This document shows, one piece after another, positions 1-7,791 of a stretch of 64,000 bases of DNA. The position numbers and the translations under genes were made by a program. Origin of the DNA: an uncultured Nocardioides sp. (lineage in GTDB: Bacteria; Actinomycetota; Actinomycetes; Propionibacteriales; Nocardioidaceae); assembly GCF_947489365.1 (NCBI RefSeq), contig NZ_CANLDB010000011.1, forward strand, positions 27,918-91,917. The letters run 5' to 3'. Position 1 is the first letter of the stretch. Each line of letters starts with the position of its first letter. The notes beneath the pieces were generated by a model. That model was not told where the DNA came from, ran no database searches, and worked only from the letters and a program-made list of their open reading frames with translations.

Positions 1-965
1 TCGCCCGCGGCCACGTCGATGACGCGGTAATGCAGCTCGAGCTTGTCCATGAACGCCTTCTCGTGCTCGAGCAGGCGCTCGTGCTCCGCCTCGGCCTCGT
101 CGAGGGTGGTGAAGACGAACATCTCGACCTTGTCGAACCAGTGGGTCCGGAAGATGCCGCGGGTGTCCTTGCCGTGCGAGCCGGCCTCCTTGCGGAAGCA
201 GGGGCTGAAGGCGGCGTACCGCAGCGGCAGCTGGGCGCCGTCCAGGATCTCGTCGGAGTGGTACGCCGCCAGCGGGACCTCGCTGGTGCCGACGAGGTAG
301 AGGTCCTGGCCCTCGATCCGGTACACGTCGTCGGCGGCCTGGCCGAGGAAGCCGGTGCCCTCCATGGCGCGGGGCTTGACCAGCGACGGCGGGATCATCG
401 GGGTGAACCCGGTGGCCCGGGCCTGGTCCATCGCCATCATCACGAGCGCCAGCTCGAGCTCGGCGCCGACGCCGGTGAGGTAGTAGAAGCGGCTGCCCGA
501 GACCTTCGCGCCGCGCTCGACGTCGATCGCGCCGAGCATGGCGCCGAGCTCGACGTGGTCGCGCGGGGTGAAGTCGAACTCCGGCATCTCGCCGCGGGTC
601 TCGAGCAGCGCGAACTGCTCCTCGCCGCCGGCGGGGATGTCGGGGTGCGCGAGGTTGGGGATCGCCAGCACGGCGTCGCGCCAGGCCTGCTCGGCGGCGC
701 CCTGCGCGGCCTCGAGCTCCTTGACCTCCGCCGAGAGGGCGCGGGTGCGGGCGAGCAGCTCGGCCTTCTCCTCACCGGAGGCGCGCGCCACCTCCTTGCC
801 GAGCGACTTCTGCTCGGCGCGGCGGGTCTCGTAGTCGGCGATGGTGCGGCGCCGCGCCTCGTCGGCGGCCAGCGCGTCGTCGACGGGCGCGGAGGACAGC
901 CCGCGCCTGGTCTGCGCCGTGCGCACCCGGTCCGGTTCCTCGCGGAGCACCCGTGGATCGATCAT
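1..965 (-). CDS. serS: Seryl-tRNA synthetase, C-terminus beyond the window
   Basis: Class II aminoacyl-tRNA synthetase that charges tRNA-Ser with serine in the cytoplasm. The visible part (about 321 of the usual 420 or so residues) begins MIDPRVLREEPDRVRTAQ, typical of SerRS, and has the charged helical arm at about residues 30-100 that grips the tRNA variable loop. TSEVPL and the motif 2 region FRKEAGSHGKDTRGIFR are present. Motif 3 lies past the left edge, so the gene is partial only because of the window. The ATG at 965 sits six bases after TAGCCT (complement of 72-77), a -10-like hexamer, and no ribosome binding site is visible, so the mRNA is probably leaderless. The next gene rightwards is divergent. 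Confidence 0.96.
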   Translation of the reverse strand, partial: MIDPRVLREEPDRVRTAQTRRGLSSAPVDDALAADEARRRTIADYETRRAEQKSLGKEVARASGEEKAELLARTRALSAEVKELEAAQGAAEQAWRDAVLAIPNLAHPDIPAGGEEQFALLETRGEMPEFDFTPRDHVELGAMLGAIDVERGAKVSGSRFYYLTGVGAELELALVMMAMDQARATGFTPMIPPSLVKPRAMEGTGFLGQAADDVYRIEGQDLYLVGTSEVPLAAYHSDEILDGAQLPLRYAAFSPCFRKEAGSHGKDTRGIFRTHWFDKVEMFVFTTLDEAEAEHERLLEHEKAFMDKLELHYRVIDVAAG

Positions 966-1101
966 GCGGCAAGGCTAGACGTGGTCACCGACGCACCAGG
1001 AGTCGATATCCGTCGGCGGGCCCGCGGGCGGCATACTGACTGGTCGTCCAGGACCGGAGTCCCGGACGTCGTGGGGGTGGTCCGGAGGGAGACGTCAGAC
1101 G

Positions 1102-2676
1102 GTGCTGTCCATGTCGCGCGGTGCGAGGCTCGCCTGGGGCGTGGTCCTGCTGGCGCTGCTCGCCGTCCTGACGTACGCCGTCCTCGCCGACTGGGCCCCA
1201 CTGCGCGGTCTCGACGACCGGGGCCGGCCCGCCGAGGCGTGGGCGACCGACATGGCGTGGCTGCGCTCGACGCTCGCCGTGGTCGAGGACCTCTTCGGCA
1301 CCGTGGCCATGACGATGTACACCGTCGTCCTGTCCGTGGCGCTCCTGGCGACCGGGCAGCGCCGCAGCGGCGTCCTCGTGGCGCTGGTCATGGGGATCAC
1401 CGCGGGCGCGACCACCCTGGTCAAGACCGCCGTCGCCCGCGACCGCCCGGTCTGGCAGGACACCGGCGACCTGCTCTCGAACTTCGCGTTCCCGTCGGGC
1501 CACGCCTCGTCGATCACCGCGCTGGCGGGCGTCGTCCTGCTGGTGACGCTGCTGCACGTGCGGTCCGTGGCGCTGCGGCGGCTGGTCGCCGTGGTGGCGC
1601 CGGTGCTGATCGTCCTGGTCCTGCTGGACCGCGTGCTCCTCGGACGCCACTACCCCTCCGACGCGATCGGTGGGTTCCTGCTCGGCGGCGGCGTCCTGCT
1701 CGTGCTGTGGGCGGCGGTCAACCCGCCCCCCACGAGCCGCGCGGTCGACGCGGTGCCGCTGCCGCAGGTCTACGCCTCGGAGCGCCGGCTCGCCGTCGTC
1801 CTCAACCCGACGAAGGTCGACGACCTCCCCCGCTTCCGCTCGACGCTGACGACGATGGCGGAGGCGGCGGGCTGGTCGGAGCCGACCTTCCGCGAGACCA
1901 CCGTCGAGGACCCCGGCACGGGCATGGCCGAGGCGGCCGCGGTCGACGGCGCCGACCTGGTGATCGTCTGCGGCGGCGACGGCACCGTCCGCGAGGTCTG
2001 CGCGGAGCTCGCCGGCACCGGCATCCCCGTCGGGATCGTGCCCGCGGGCACCGGGAACCTGCTGGCCCGCAACCTCGGCATCCCGCTGGTGCAGCGCTCC
2101 GCGCTCGACGTCGCCCTGTCGGGCCAGGACCGGGCCATCGACCTCGGCACCGTGTCCGGCGACAACATGGAGGACACCCACTTCATGGTCATGGCCGGGA
2201 TGGGCTTCGACGCCGCGATCATGGAGGGCGTCAACGAGGACTTCAAGCGCCGCGTCGGCTGGCTGGCGTACGTCGTCTCCGGGGTGAAGGCGATCATGTA
2301 CCCCGCCGTCCGCGTCGAGGTCAGCATCGACGGAGGCGAGCCCACGAAGCACCGCGCCCGCACGATCGTGGTCGGCAACGTCGGCTACCTCCAGGCCGGC
2401 ATGCCGCTGCTGCCCGACGCCGCCATCGACGACGGCGTCCTGGACCTCGTGCTGCTGCACCCGCGGAGGTTCTTCTCCTGGATCCCGCTGGCCTGGCGCG
2501 TCATCGCCCGCCGCCCCCACACCGACGACCTCGTCAACCGCATGACCGGCCGCACCATCTCCATCCGCACCCCCGGTGAGACGCCCCGCCAGCTCGACGG
2601 CGACACCATCGGCCCCGGCCACGAGCTGCACCTGCGCTGCGAGCCCGGCCGCGTCCTCGTCCGCGTCCCCCGCTAG
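1102..2676 (+). CDS. PAP2 phosphatase fused to diacylglycerol kinase-like domain
   Basis: Two lipid-phosphate domains in one 524-residue protein. The first about 205 residues form a hydrophobic PAP2 phosphatase with all three motifs: KTAVARDRP (KX6RP, near residue 108), FPSGH (near 132) and RVLLGRHYPSD (RX5HX3D). The second half is a DAGK/LCB5 kinase domain with VCGGDGTVREV near residue 290 and GIVPAGTGNLLARNLGIP. The kinase half could phosphorylate diacylglycerol or a similar lipid and the phosphatase half could reverse this or act on another lipid phosphate; substrates cannot be read from sequence. The GTG at 1102 was chosen because GGAGGGA at 1084-1090 is well spaced for it; ATG 1111 is the alternative. 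It converges on the repeat block downstream. Confidence 0.9.
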   Translation: MLSMSRGARLAWGVVLLALLAVLTYAVLADWAPLRGLDDRGRPAEAWATDMAWLRSTLAVVEDLFGTVAMTMYTVVLSVALLATGQRRSGVLVALVMGITAGATTLVKTAVARDRPVWQDTGDLLSNFAFPSGHASSITALAGVVLLVTLLHVRSVALRRLVAVVAPVLIVLVLLDRVLLGRHYPSDAIGGFLLGGGVLLVLWAAVNPPPTSRAVDAVPLPQVYASERRLAVVLNPTKVDDLPRFRSTLTTMAEAAGWSEPTFRETTVEDPGTGMAEAAAVDGADLVIVCGGDGTVREVCAELAGTGIPVGIVPAGTGNLLARNLGIPLVQRSALDVALSGQDRAIDLGTVSGDNMEDTHFMVMAGMGFDAAIMEGVNEDFKRRVGWLAYVVSGVKAIMYPAVRVEVSIDGGEPTKHRARTIVVGNVGYLQAGMPLLPDAAIDDGVLDLVLLHPRRFFSWIPLAWRVIARRPHTDDLVNRMTGRTISIRTPGETPRQLDGDTIGPGHELHLRCEPGRVLVRVPR

Positions 2677-2686
2677 ACCCCGTCAC

Positions 2687-2899
2687 GTCGAGTCGGCACG
2701 TCTGCGCAGCCCAGCGAGCTCGAGTCGGCACGTCTGCGCAGCCCAGGAAGGTCGACTCGGCACGTCTGCGCACCTCGAGGGCTTCGGGTCGGGCGGCTGA
2801 GCCGCCGTACGCCTGCGCAGACGTGCCGACTCGACGCCCAACAGCTGCGCAGACGTGCCGACTCGACGCCGTACAGCTGCGCAGACGTGCCGACTCGAC
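2687..2899. repeat. Six copies of a 22-bp motif, three direct then three inverted
   Basis: Core GAGTCGGCACGTCTGCGCA. Direct copies at 2687-2708, 2719-2740 and 2751-2772 (the third reads GACTCGG); inverted copies at 2814-2835, 2846-2867 and 2878-2899. The spacing is about 32 bp in each half, with a 41-bp middle that contains GGCGGCTGAGCCGCC. The two halves can pair into one long stem. The block fills the whole space between two convergent genes, so a bidirectional terminator role is possible. It contains no unique spacers and no plausible gene. Confidence 0.9.
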
Positions 2900-2901
2900 A
2901 C

Positions 2902-3333
2902 TCAGGGGGCGTCGGGCCGGGCGTGGCCGACGGCCTCCTCCTCCTCGGGGGAGAGGGCCTGCTCGCAGCGCCACGAGGCGATGTTCTTGGCGTAGGTGCG
3001 GGACTCGGCGCGGCCGTGGATGCTGGTGAGGACGACGCCGTGGCCGTTGTCGTCTAGCAGGGCGACGGACCACGACAGGTGGCCGCCCATGTCGCCGAAC
3101 GCGTCGTAGCGGACGACGGCGAGGTGGCGCAGCGCGTCCTTCGACTCGGCGCGCAGGGCGGCGACCTCCTGCCGGAGCCCGCGTACGTCGGCCGGCAGGG
3201 GCTCGACGCCCGGCTCGGCATCGCCGCGCTCGGCGTCGAGGCGGCGCACGGTGCCGGTCAGGGACGCGACGGCCGCGATCAGCCCCGCGAGGACGACGGC
3301 GACCACGACCGAGACGACCAGGGAGACCTCCAC
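2902..3333 (-). CDS. DUF4446 family membrane-anchored protein
   Basis: 143 residues. The N-terminus (about residues 4-25) is one hydrophobic segment, followed by a charged, probably coiled-coil stretch rich in Glu and Arg, then the family signature VVRYDAFGDMGGHLSWSVAL and the run LLDDNGHGVVLTSIHGR. This matches DUF4446, a small actinobacterial and firmicute family of unknown function; from memory it is often found near serS. The GTG at 3333 was chosen because it is seven bases after TAGGGT (complement of 3341-3346), the leaderless pattern seen repeatedly here; a longer reading from 3390 adds a poor N-terminus. Its stop lies against the repeat block at 2687-2899. Confidence 0.8.
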   Translation of the reverse strand: MEVSLVVSVVVAVVLAGLIAAVASLTGTVRRLDAERGDAEPGVEPLPADVRGLRQEVAALRAESKDALRHLAVVRYDAFGDMGGHLSWSVALLDDNGHGVVLTSIHGRAESRTYAKNIASWRCEQALSPEEEEAVGHARPDAP

Positions 3334-3419
3334 GCCCGCGACCCTAGGGCCCGCGGGCCGCGCGGAGGCTCCACCACGCCCGGACGCCACCGGCGGCGTC
3401 GAGCCCTAGGCTGACGCGC

Positions 3420-4667
3420 ATGAGCGACGACACGAGGGCGACGACCGGGGCCGACAGCGAGGTCGGGACGCTGCGGACCGTGATGCTGCACCGCCCCGGA
3501 CCGGAGCTGAAGCGCCTCACCCCCCGCAACAACGACCGGCTGCTGTTCGACGGCCTGCCGTGGGTCTCGCGGGCGCAGGACGAGCACGACGCGTTCGCCC
3601 AGGCGCTGCGCGACCGGGACGTCGAGGTGCTGTACCTGACCGAGCTGCTCACCGAGACCCTCGAGTCCCGCGACGCCCGCAACCACGCGATCACCACCGC
3701 GCTGGCGGGCCTCCACCTCGGCGACACGCTGCGGTCCTACCTCGCCGAGGCGCTGCGCGACGCCGCGCCGGCCGAGCTGATGACCCTCCTGACGGCCGGC
3801 ATCCGCAACGACGAGGTCCGCGGCGGCCACGGGCTCGTGACGAGCCTCCTGGCCCCCGACGACTTCCTCATCGACCCGCTGCCGAACCTGCTCTTCACCC
3901 GCGACTCCAGCGTGTGGGTCCGCGACCGCGTCGCCATCACCAGCCTCGCGATGCCCGCCCGGCGCCGCGAGACCCAGCTGACCGAGCTGATCTACACCGC
4001 CCACCCGCGCTTCGCCGGGACCCGCACGATCCACGGCTGGCACCACGAGCACGTCGAGGGCGGCGACGTCCTCCTGCTCGCCCCCGGTGTCGTCGCCGTC
4101 GGCGTGGGCGAGCGGACGACGCCCGCCGGCGTCGAGCGCCTCGCCCGCCAGGTCTTCCACGCCGACCTGGCCCACACGGTCCTCGCCGTGCCGATCGCCC
4201 AGGAGCGGGCGACGATGCACCTCGACACGATCTGCACGATGGTCGACGTCGACAAGATGGTCGTCTACGCCAACGTCGCCGACAGCCTCGTCGCCCACAC
4301 CGTGACGGCGGAGGGCGCCGGAGGAGGCATGGAGGCCGGCGCCGCCGACGTCCGCCTGCGCGTGGCGGAGCCCGAGCCGTTCCTCGTCGCCGCCGCGAAG
4401 GCGATGGGCATCGACACCCTCGAGCAGATCGACACCGGCCTCGACCCGGTCACCGCCGAGCGCGAGCAGTGGGACGACGGCAACAACACGCTCGCGATCG
4501 CCCCGCGGGTCGCCATGGCCTACGAGCGCAACGACGAGACCAACGACCGTCTCGAGGCCGCCGGCATCGAGGTCCTCCGCATCGCCGGCTCCGAGCTCGG
4601 CTCGGGCCGTGGCGGTCCCCGCTGCATGAGCTGCCCGATCGCCCGCGAGCCGCTCCCGGTCGGCTGA
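3420..4667 (+). CDS. arcA: Arginine deiminase
   Basis: Hydrolyses L-arginine to citrulline and ammonia in the cytoplasm. The 415-residue length fits the family. Visible landmarks are the N-terminal strand LRTVMLHRPGPELKRLTP, FTRDSSVWV, the catalytic His/Glu region IHGWHHEHVEGGDVL and the C-terminal catalytic cysteine in GGPRCMSCPIAREPL. No ornithine carbamoyltransferase, carbamate kinase or arginine/ornithine antiporter gene lies nearby, so the complete arginine deiminase pathway is not encoded at this locus. The ATG at 3420 follows TAGGCT (3407-3412) by seven bases with no ribosome binding site, suggesting a leaderless transcript. Confidence 0.95.
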   Translation: MSDDTRATTGADSEVGTLRTVMLHRPGPELKRLTPRNNDRLLFDGLPWVSRAQDEHDAFAQALRDRDVEVLYLTELLTETLESRDARNHAITTALAGLHLGDTLRSYLAEALRDAAPAELMTLLTAGIRNDEVRGGHGLVTSLLAPDDFLIDPLPNLLFTRDSSVWVRDRVAITSLAMPARRRETQLTELIYTAHPRFAGTRTIHGWHHEHVEGGDVLLLAPGVVAVGVGERTTPAGVERLARQVFHADLAHTVLAVPIAQERATMHLDTICTMVDVDKMVVYANVADSLVAHTVTAEGAGGGMEAGAADVRLRVAEPEPFLVAAAKAMGIDTLEQIDTGLDPVTAEREQWDDGNNTLAIAPRVAMAYERNDETNDRLEAAGIEVLRIAGSELGSGRGGPRCMSCPIAREPLPVG

Positions 4668-4702
4668 GCGCTGTCCCGGACGTCACGCTGCTCACAGATC
4701 GA

Positions 4703-4731
4703 TGTAAACGACTGTTACACCTGGGTAGGAT
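4703..4731 (+). promoter_or_regulatory. Palindrome and -10 in front of the cyclic-nucleotide gene pair
   Basis: TGTAA at 4703-4707 and TTACA at 4715-4719 form a perfect inverted pair separated by seven bases. TAGGAT at 4726-4731 is a good -10 hexamer and lies six bases before the ATG at 4738, so the transcript may start at the ATG. The palindrome covers the -35 position. The arms resemble half-sites of CRP/FNR-type regulators (GlxR-type sites are TGTGA-N6-TCACA), but the spacing is one base longer. AGGA at 4727-4730 could also act as a ribosome binding site. Confidence 0.45.
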
Positions 4732-4737
4732 CACGCC

Positions 4738-5109
4738 ATGACCGGCTCGATCTTCGACAAGCTCCCCTCGGGCGACGCCAAGGCCGTGAAGGCCGCGGGA
4801 ACCCGCGTGACCGTGCCCGAGGGCTGGTCGCCGATCAACCAGGGCACCGGCTCCGACAAGGCCTACATCCTCCTCGAGGGCGAGGCCTCGGTCCGCAAGG
4901 GCGGCGAGGAGCTCGCGCGCGTCGGCCCGGGGGCCGTCCTCGGCGAGATGTCGATCGTCAACCACACGCTGCGGACCGCCTCCGTCGTCAGCCTCACCGA
5001 CCTCGTGCTGCTGCACTACACGCGCGAGAAGTTCGAGAAGCTGCTCGCCGACCACCCGAAGTTCAAGGACGCCCTGGACGAGCTGGCCCGCGAGCGCATC
5101 GAGGGCTGA
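4738..5109 (+). CDS. Stand-alone cyclic nucleotide-binding domain protein
   Basis: 123 residues forming a single cNMP-binding beta-roll with no DNA-binding domain after it. The family pattern is visible: AYILLEGEASVRKGGEELARVGPG, then the phosphate-binding cassette region VLGEMSIVNHTLRTASVVSLTD, where GEMS and the arginine of LRTAS sit where CRP-type proteins hold the cyclic phosphate. It ends four bases before a class III cyclase gene, so the two are very likely co-transcribed and form a synthesis-and-sensing pair for cAMP or cGMP. Its output partner is not evident: it could bind another protein or act as a nucleotide buffer. Confidence 0.85.
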   Translation: MTGSIFDKLPSGDAKAVKAAGTRVTVPEGWSPINQGTGSDKAYILLEGEASVRKGGEELARVGPGAVLGEMSIVNHTLRTASVVSLTDLVLLHYTREKFEKLLADHPKFKDALDELARERIEG

Positions 5110-5113
5110 GCCC

Positions 5114-6160
5114 GTGGCCGAGCCCGACAGCGAGGCCGGGCCGGACGTCGAGTCCCTGCTGCTCGGCGCGCCGCCGACCCTGACGCGCACGCAGGTCGCC
5201 ACGGAGGCCGGCGTACCGCTCGAGCTGGCGACGGAGCTGTGGCGACGCCTCGGCTTCGCGCAGGTCGACGACGACGCCGTCGCGTTCGGCGAGCGCGACG
5301 TCGAGGCGCTGCGCCTGGCGCGCGAGCTGGTCGAGCTCGGTGTCCTCTCCGAGGACTCGCAGGCGGCGCTGGTCCGGACCTGGGGCCGCAGCTTCGCCCG
5401 GCTCGCGGAGTGGCAGACCGCCCTGCTCGCGCAGGTCGCGGCCTCGGCCGGCGACGACCCCGCCGGGCGGCTGACCGCGCTGACCTCCCTGACCGACGAG
5501 GTGCTCCCCCGGGTCGAGACCCTGCAGAACTACATCTGGCGCCGCCACCTCGTCAGCGCGTCCGGCGAGCTGCTGGGCGCCGCGCCCGGTGACGACGGGG
5601 CAGCCGACGACGGCGCGGGCTCCCTGTCCGTCGTCTTCGTCGACATCGTCGGCTACACCGCGACCAGCAAGCGGCTCGACTCCGGCGAGCTCGTGCGGTG
5701 GGTCGAGGCGTTCGAGGACGAGGTCGCGGCCGCCGTGGCCGACCACGCCGCCGCCGGCGGTCGCGTCATCAAGGGCATCGGCGACGAGGTGCTGCTCGTC
5801 ACCGACGGCCCCGCCGCCGCCGCGTCGATCGCCCTGGGCCTGGTGGAGCGCGGCGAGGACGACGACGACCCGTTCCCCCGCGTCCGCGCCGGGATCGCCC
5901 ACGGACCCGTCGTCCAGCGCCTCGGCGACGTCTTCGGCCAGACGGTCAACCTCGCCGCCCGGGTCACCTCGGCGGCGCGGCCCGGCGCGGTGCTCGTCGA
6001 CCAGGGCGTCCACGACCTGCTGTGCCCCGACCACGGCGACTCCCCGGCCGCCGAGGACCGCCGCTTCGCCCTCCGCCGCGTACGACGGGCCTCGGTGAAG
6101 GACTACTCCGGCCTGCGTGTCTGGGCCCTGCGGCGCGGGGACGGCGACCGCACGGGGTAG
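5114..6160 (+). CDS. Class III adenylate/guanylate cyclase with N-terminal helical domain
   Basis: 348 residues. Residues 1 to about 165 form a helical regulatory region resembling the N-terminal domain of soluble mycobacterial cyclases such as Rv1264 (by memory of the family). The catalytic domain starts near residue 170 with SVVFVDIVGYTATSKRL, whose first metal-binding aspartate is in VDIVG; the second is in KGIGDEVLL near residue 220; NLAARVTSAA near 280 holds the transition-state Asn and Arg. It should make cAMP, or possibly cGMP, from the nucleoside triphosphate. No membrane segment. GTG start at 5114 immediately behind the cyclic nucleotide-binding gene. Confidence 0.9.
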   Translation: MAEPDSEAGPDVESLLLGAPPTLTRTQVATEAGVPLELATELWRRLGFAQVDDDAVAFGERDVEALRLARELVELGVLSEDSQAALVRTWGRSFARLAEWQTALLAQVAASAGDDPAGRLTALTSLTDEVLPRVETLQNYIWRRHLVSASGELLGAAPGDDGAADDGAGSLSVVFVDIVGYTATSKRLDSGELVRWVEAFEDEVAAAVADHAAAGGRVIKGIGDEVLLVTDGPAAAASIALGLVERGEDDDDPFPRVRAGIAHGPVVQRLGDVFGQTVNLAARVTSAARPGAVLVDQGVHDLLCPDHGDSPAAEDRRFALRRVRRASVKDYSGLRVWALRRGDGDRTG

Positions 6161-6170
6161 AACTGGCCGC

Positions 6171-6752
6171 GTGTCGGACACCTCGAGCACCACCCTGACC
6201 CGCGGCCACAACCTCGTCCTCAGCGACCTCGTGCCGGCGGACGCGACCGTGCGGGTCGCCCTCGGCTGGGAGCCCACGACCGCGGGCAGCGGTCTCGACC
6301 TGCAGGCCGCAGCGCTGCTGATCGGTGTCGAGGGCACGGTGCTGTCCGACGCCCATCTCGTGTTCTACAACCAGCGCACGAGCCCCGACGGCACGGTCAC
6401 GCTGAGCGACGAGCCCGTCGACGAGGTCCCGGGCGCCGACCGCCAGGTGCTCTCCGTCGACCTCGCCCACCTCGAGGAGGGCGTCGACCGCGTGCTGGTC
6501 GTCGTCTCCGTCTACGAGGCGGAGGAGCGCGAGCAGACGCTCGCCGACGCGACCGGCATCCGGGCGCGGGTGCTCGGCCCCGACGGCGCCGAGGTCGTCC
6601 GCTACGACCTCGACGTCGAGACGACGATCCAGACCGCGGTGTCGCTGGTCGAGGTCTACCGCGCGGGCGAGGAGTGGAAGGTCATGGCCGTCGGCCAGGG
6701 CTGGGCCTCGGGGCTGCGCGGCGTGGCCACCGACTTCGGCGTCCACGTCTGA
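6171..6752 (+). CDS. TerD family protein
   Basis: 193 residues, the normal size of TerD domain proteins. It starts SDTSSTTLTRGHNLVLSDL and contains RVALGWEP, GLDLQAAALLI, LVFYNQRTSPDG and the C-terminal VYRAGEEWKVMAVGQGW, all typical of TerD. The acidic clusters are expected calcium-binding sites in this family. Such proteins occur in stress and tellurite-resistance operons, but here the gene is alone and a resistance role cannot be assumed. The GTG at 6171 was chosen because homology begins there; it follows TAGAAC by seven bases. A strong hairpin lies just downstream. Confidence 0.9.
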   Translation: MSDTSSTTLTRGHNLVLSDLVPADATVRVALGWEPTTAGSGLDLQAAALLIGVEGTVLSDAHLVFYNQRTSPDGTVTLSDEPVDEVPGADRQVLSVDLAHLEEGVDRVLVVVSVYEAEEREQTLADATGIRARVLGPDGAEVVRYDLDVETTIQTAVSLVEVYRAGEEWKVMAVGQGWASGLRGVATDFGVHV

Positions 6753-6773
6753 GGGTCCGCCGGAGGTGGATGC

Positions 6774-6809
6774 CCGGCCGCTGCTGACGGGGGAGGCAAC
6801 AGCGGCCGG
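6774..6809 (+). terminator. Probable hairpin terminator after terD
   Basis: CCGGCCGCTG (6774-6783) pairs perfectly with CAGCGGCCGG (6800-6809) across a 16-base loop. There is no clear T run, only CTTGTTG after it, which is common in high-GC actinobacteria. Confidence 0.6.
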
Positions 6810-6915
6810 ACTTGTTGAAAGTTAGTCGATCAGGGCACGCCGGACCACCTCAGGTCCCACAATTCCGTGATCGATGCGTGTGGGATCGCTCACGCCCGTG
6901 CGAGGGTGGCCCGCC

Positions 6916-7791
6916 ATGGGACCGCTGCGCACGCTCACGACCGACGACGGCACCCGTCTGACCTGGCAGGTCGGGGGTGAGGACGCCGCCGCAGGGGCTC
7001 CGTTGCTGCTGCTCGGCGGGGCGACCTGGTCGATGGACTGGTGGGAGGACGACCTCTGCGAGGAGCTCGCCGCCTCGCGGCCCGTCGTCCGGTTCGACGC
7101 CCGGGACACCGGCGGCTCCACCCAGTGGCCGGTGGGCGAGCCCGGGTACGGCCCCGACGAGCTCGCCGCCGACGCCCTCGCCGTCGCCCGCGCGGCGGGC
7201 GCGACCCGGTTCCACGCGGTGGGGCTGTCCATGGGCGGCGGGCTCGCACAGCGGCTCGCGGCGACCGCGCCCGAGCGGGTCGTCTCGATGACCCTGGTCT
7301 CGACCTCCCCCGCGGATGCCGACGGGCTCGACCTCGCCCCGCCCACGGAGGCGCTGATGGCGACGTTCGCCGAGGAGTCCCCGACACCCGACTGGTCCGA
7401 CCCGGCCGCCGCCGTCGACGCCCTGGTCGAGGGCGAGCGGGCCTTCGCCGGGCCCGACGGCTGGGACGAGCCGCGCCTGCGGGCCCTGGCCGCCCGGGTC
7501 GTCGCGCGGACGCCGGACCTGGCGGCGAGCCTGACGAACCACCTCGTCGCGGTCGAGCGTGAGGGCGCCACCGTCCGCGCGGCCGACGTCGCCCGCGTGC
7601 CGGCGCTGGTGGTGCACGGGGACGCCGACCCGCTGTTCCCCGGCCACGGCGCCGTCCTCGCTGAGCAGCTCGGGGCGTCGTACGTCGAGCTGCCGGGCGT
7701 CGGCCACCAGCTGCCGCCGCCGCACCTGTGGCCGCTGTTCGTCGACGCCGTGCTCAGCCACGCCGAGGCGGGTGCGGTCAGCGGATCGTGA
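6916..7791 (+). CDS. Alpha/beta hydrolase
   Basis: 291-residue alpha/beta hydrolase fold. It shows the oxyanion region LLLLGGATWSMDWW, VVRFDARDTGGST, the nucleophile elbow GLSMGGGLAQRLA (Ser near residue 103), the acid in VVHGDADPLFPG and the catalytic His in LPGVGHQLPPP. The pattern is that of esterase and haloperoxidase-like members; the substrate is unknown. The ATG at 6916 was preferred because GAGGGTGG lies seven bases before it and the conserved fold begins there; an in-frame ATG at 6874 would add 14 poorly conserved residues. Its 3' end overlaps that of the convergent DUF5926 gene by 14 bases. Confidence 0.85.
   Translation: MGPLRTLTTDDGTRLTWQVGGEDAAAGAPLLLLGGATWSMDWWEDDLCEELAASRPVVRFDARDTGGSTQWPVGEPGYGPDELAADALAVARAAGATRFHAVGLSMGGGLAQRLAATAPERVVSMTLVSTSPADADGLDLAPPTEALMATFAEESPTPDWSDPAAAVDALVEGERAFAGPDGWDEPRLRALAARVVARTPDLAASLTNHLVAVEREGATVRAADVARVPALVVHGDADPLFPGHGAVLAEQLGASYVELPGVGHQLPPPHLWPLFVDAVLSHAEAGAVSGS

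Noticed and set aside
30..2579. Very long open frame on the plus strand opposite serS and across the PAP2-kinase gene
   Set aside because: Its translation is a run of low-complexity His/Arg/Gly/Asp words with no family; it is open only because of the high GC content. The serS and PAP2-kinase frames carry all recognised motifs.
2687..2899. CRISPR array or IS remnant
   Set aside because: The copies switch orientation half way, the spacers are short and similar, and no transposase or cas sequence is present.
6171..6752. Tellurite resistance operon
   Set aside because: Only a single TerD-domain gene is present, without terZ, terA, terB, terC or terE neighbours.
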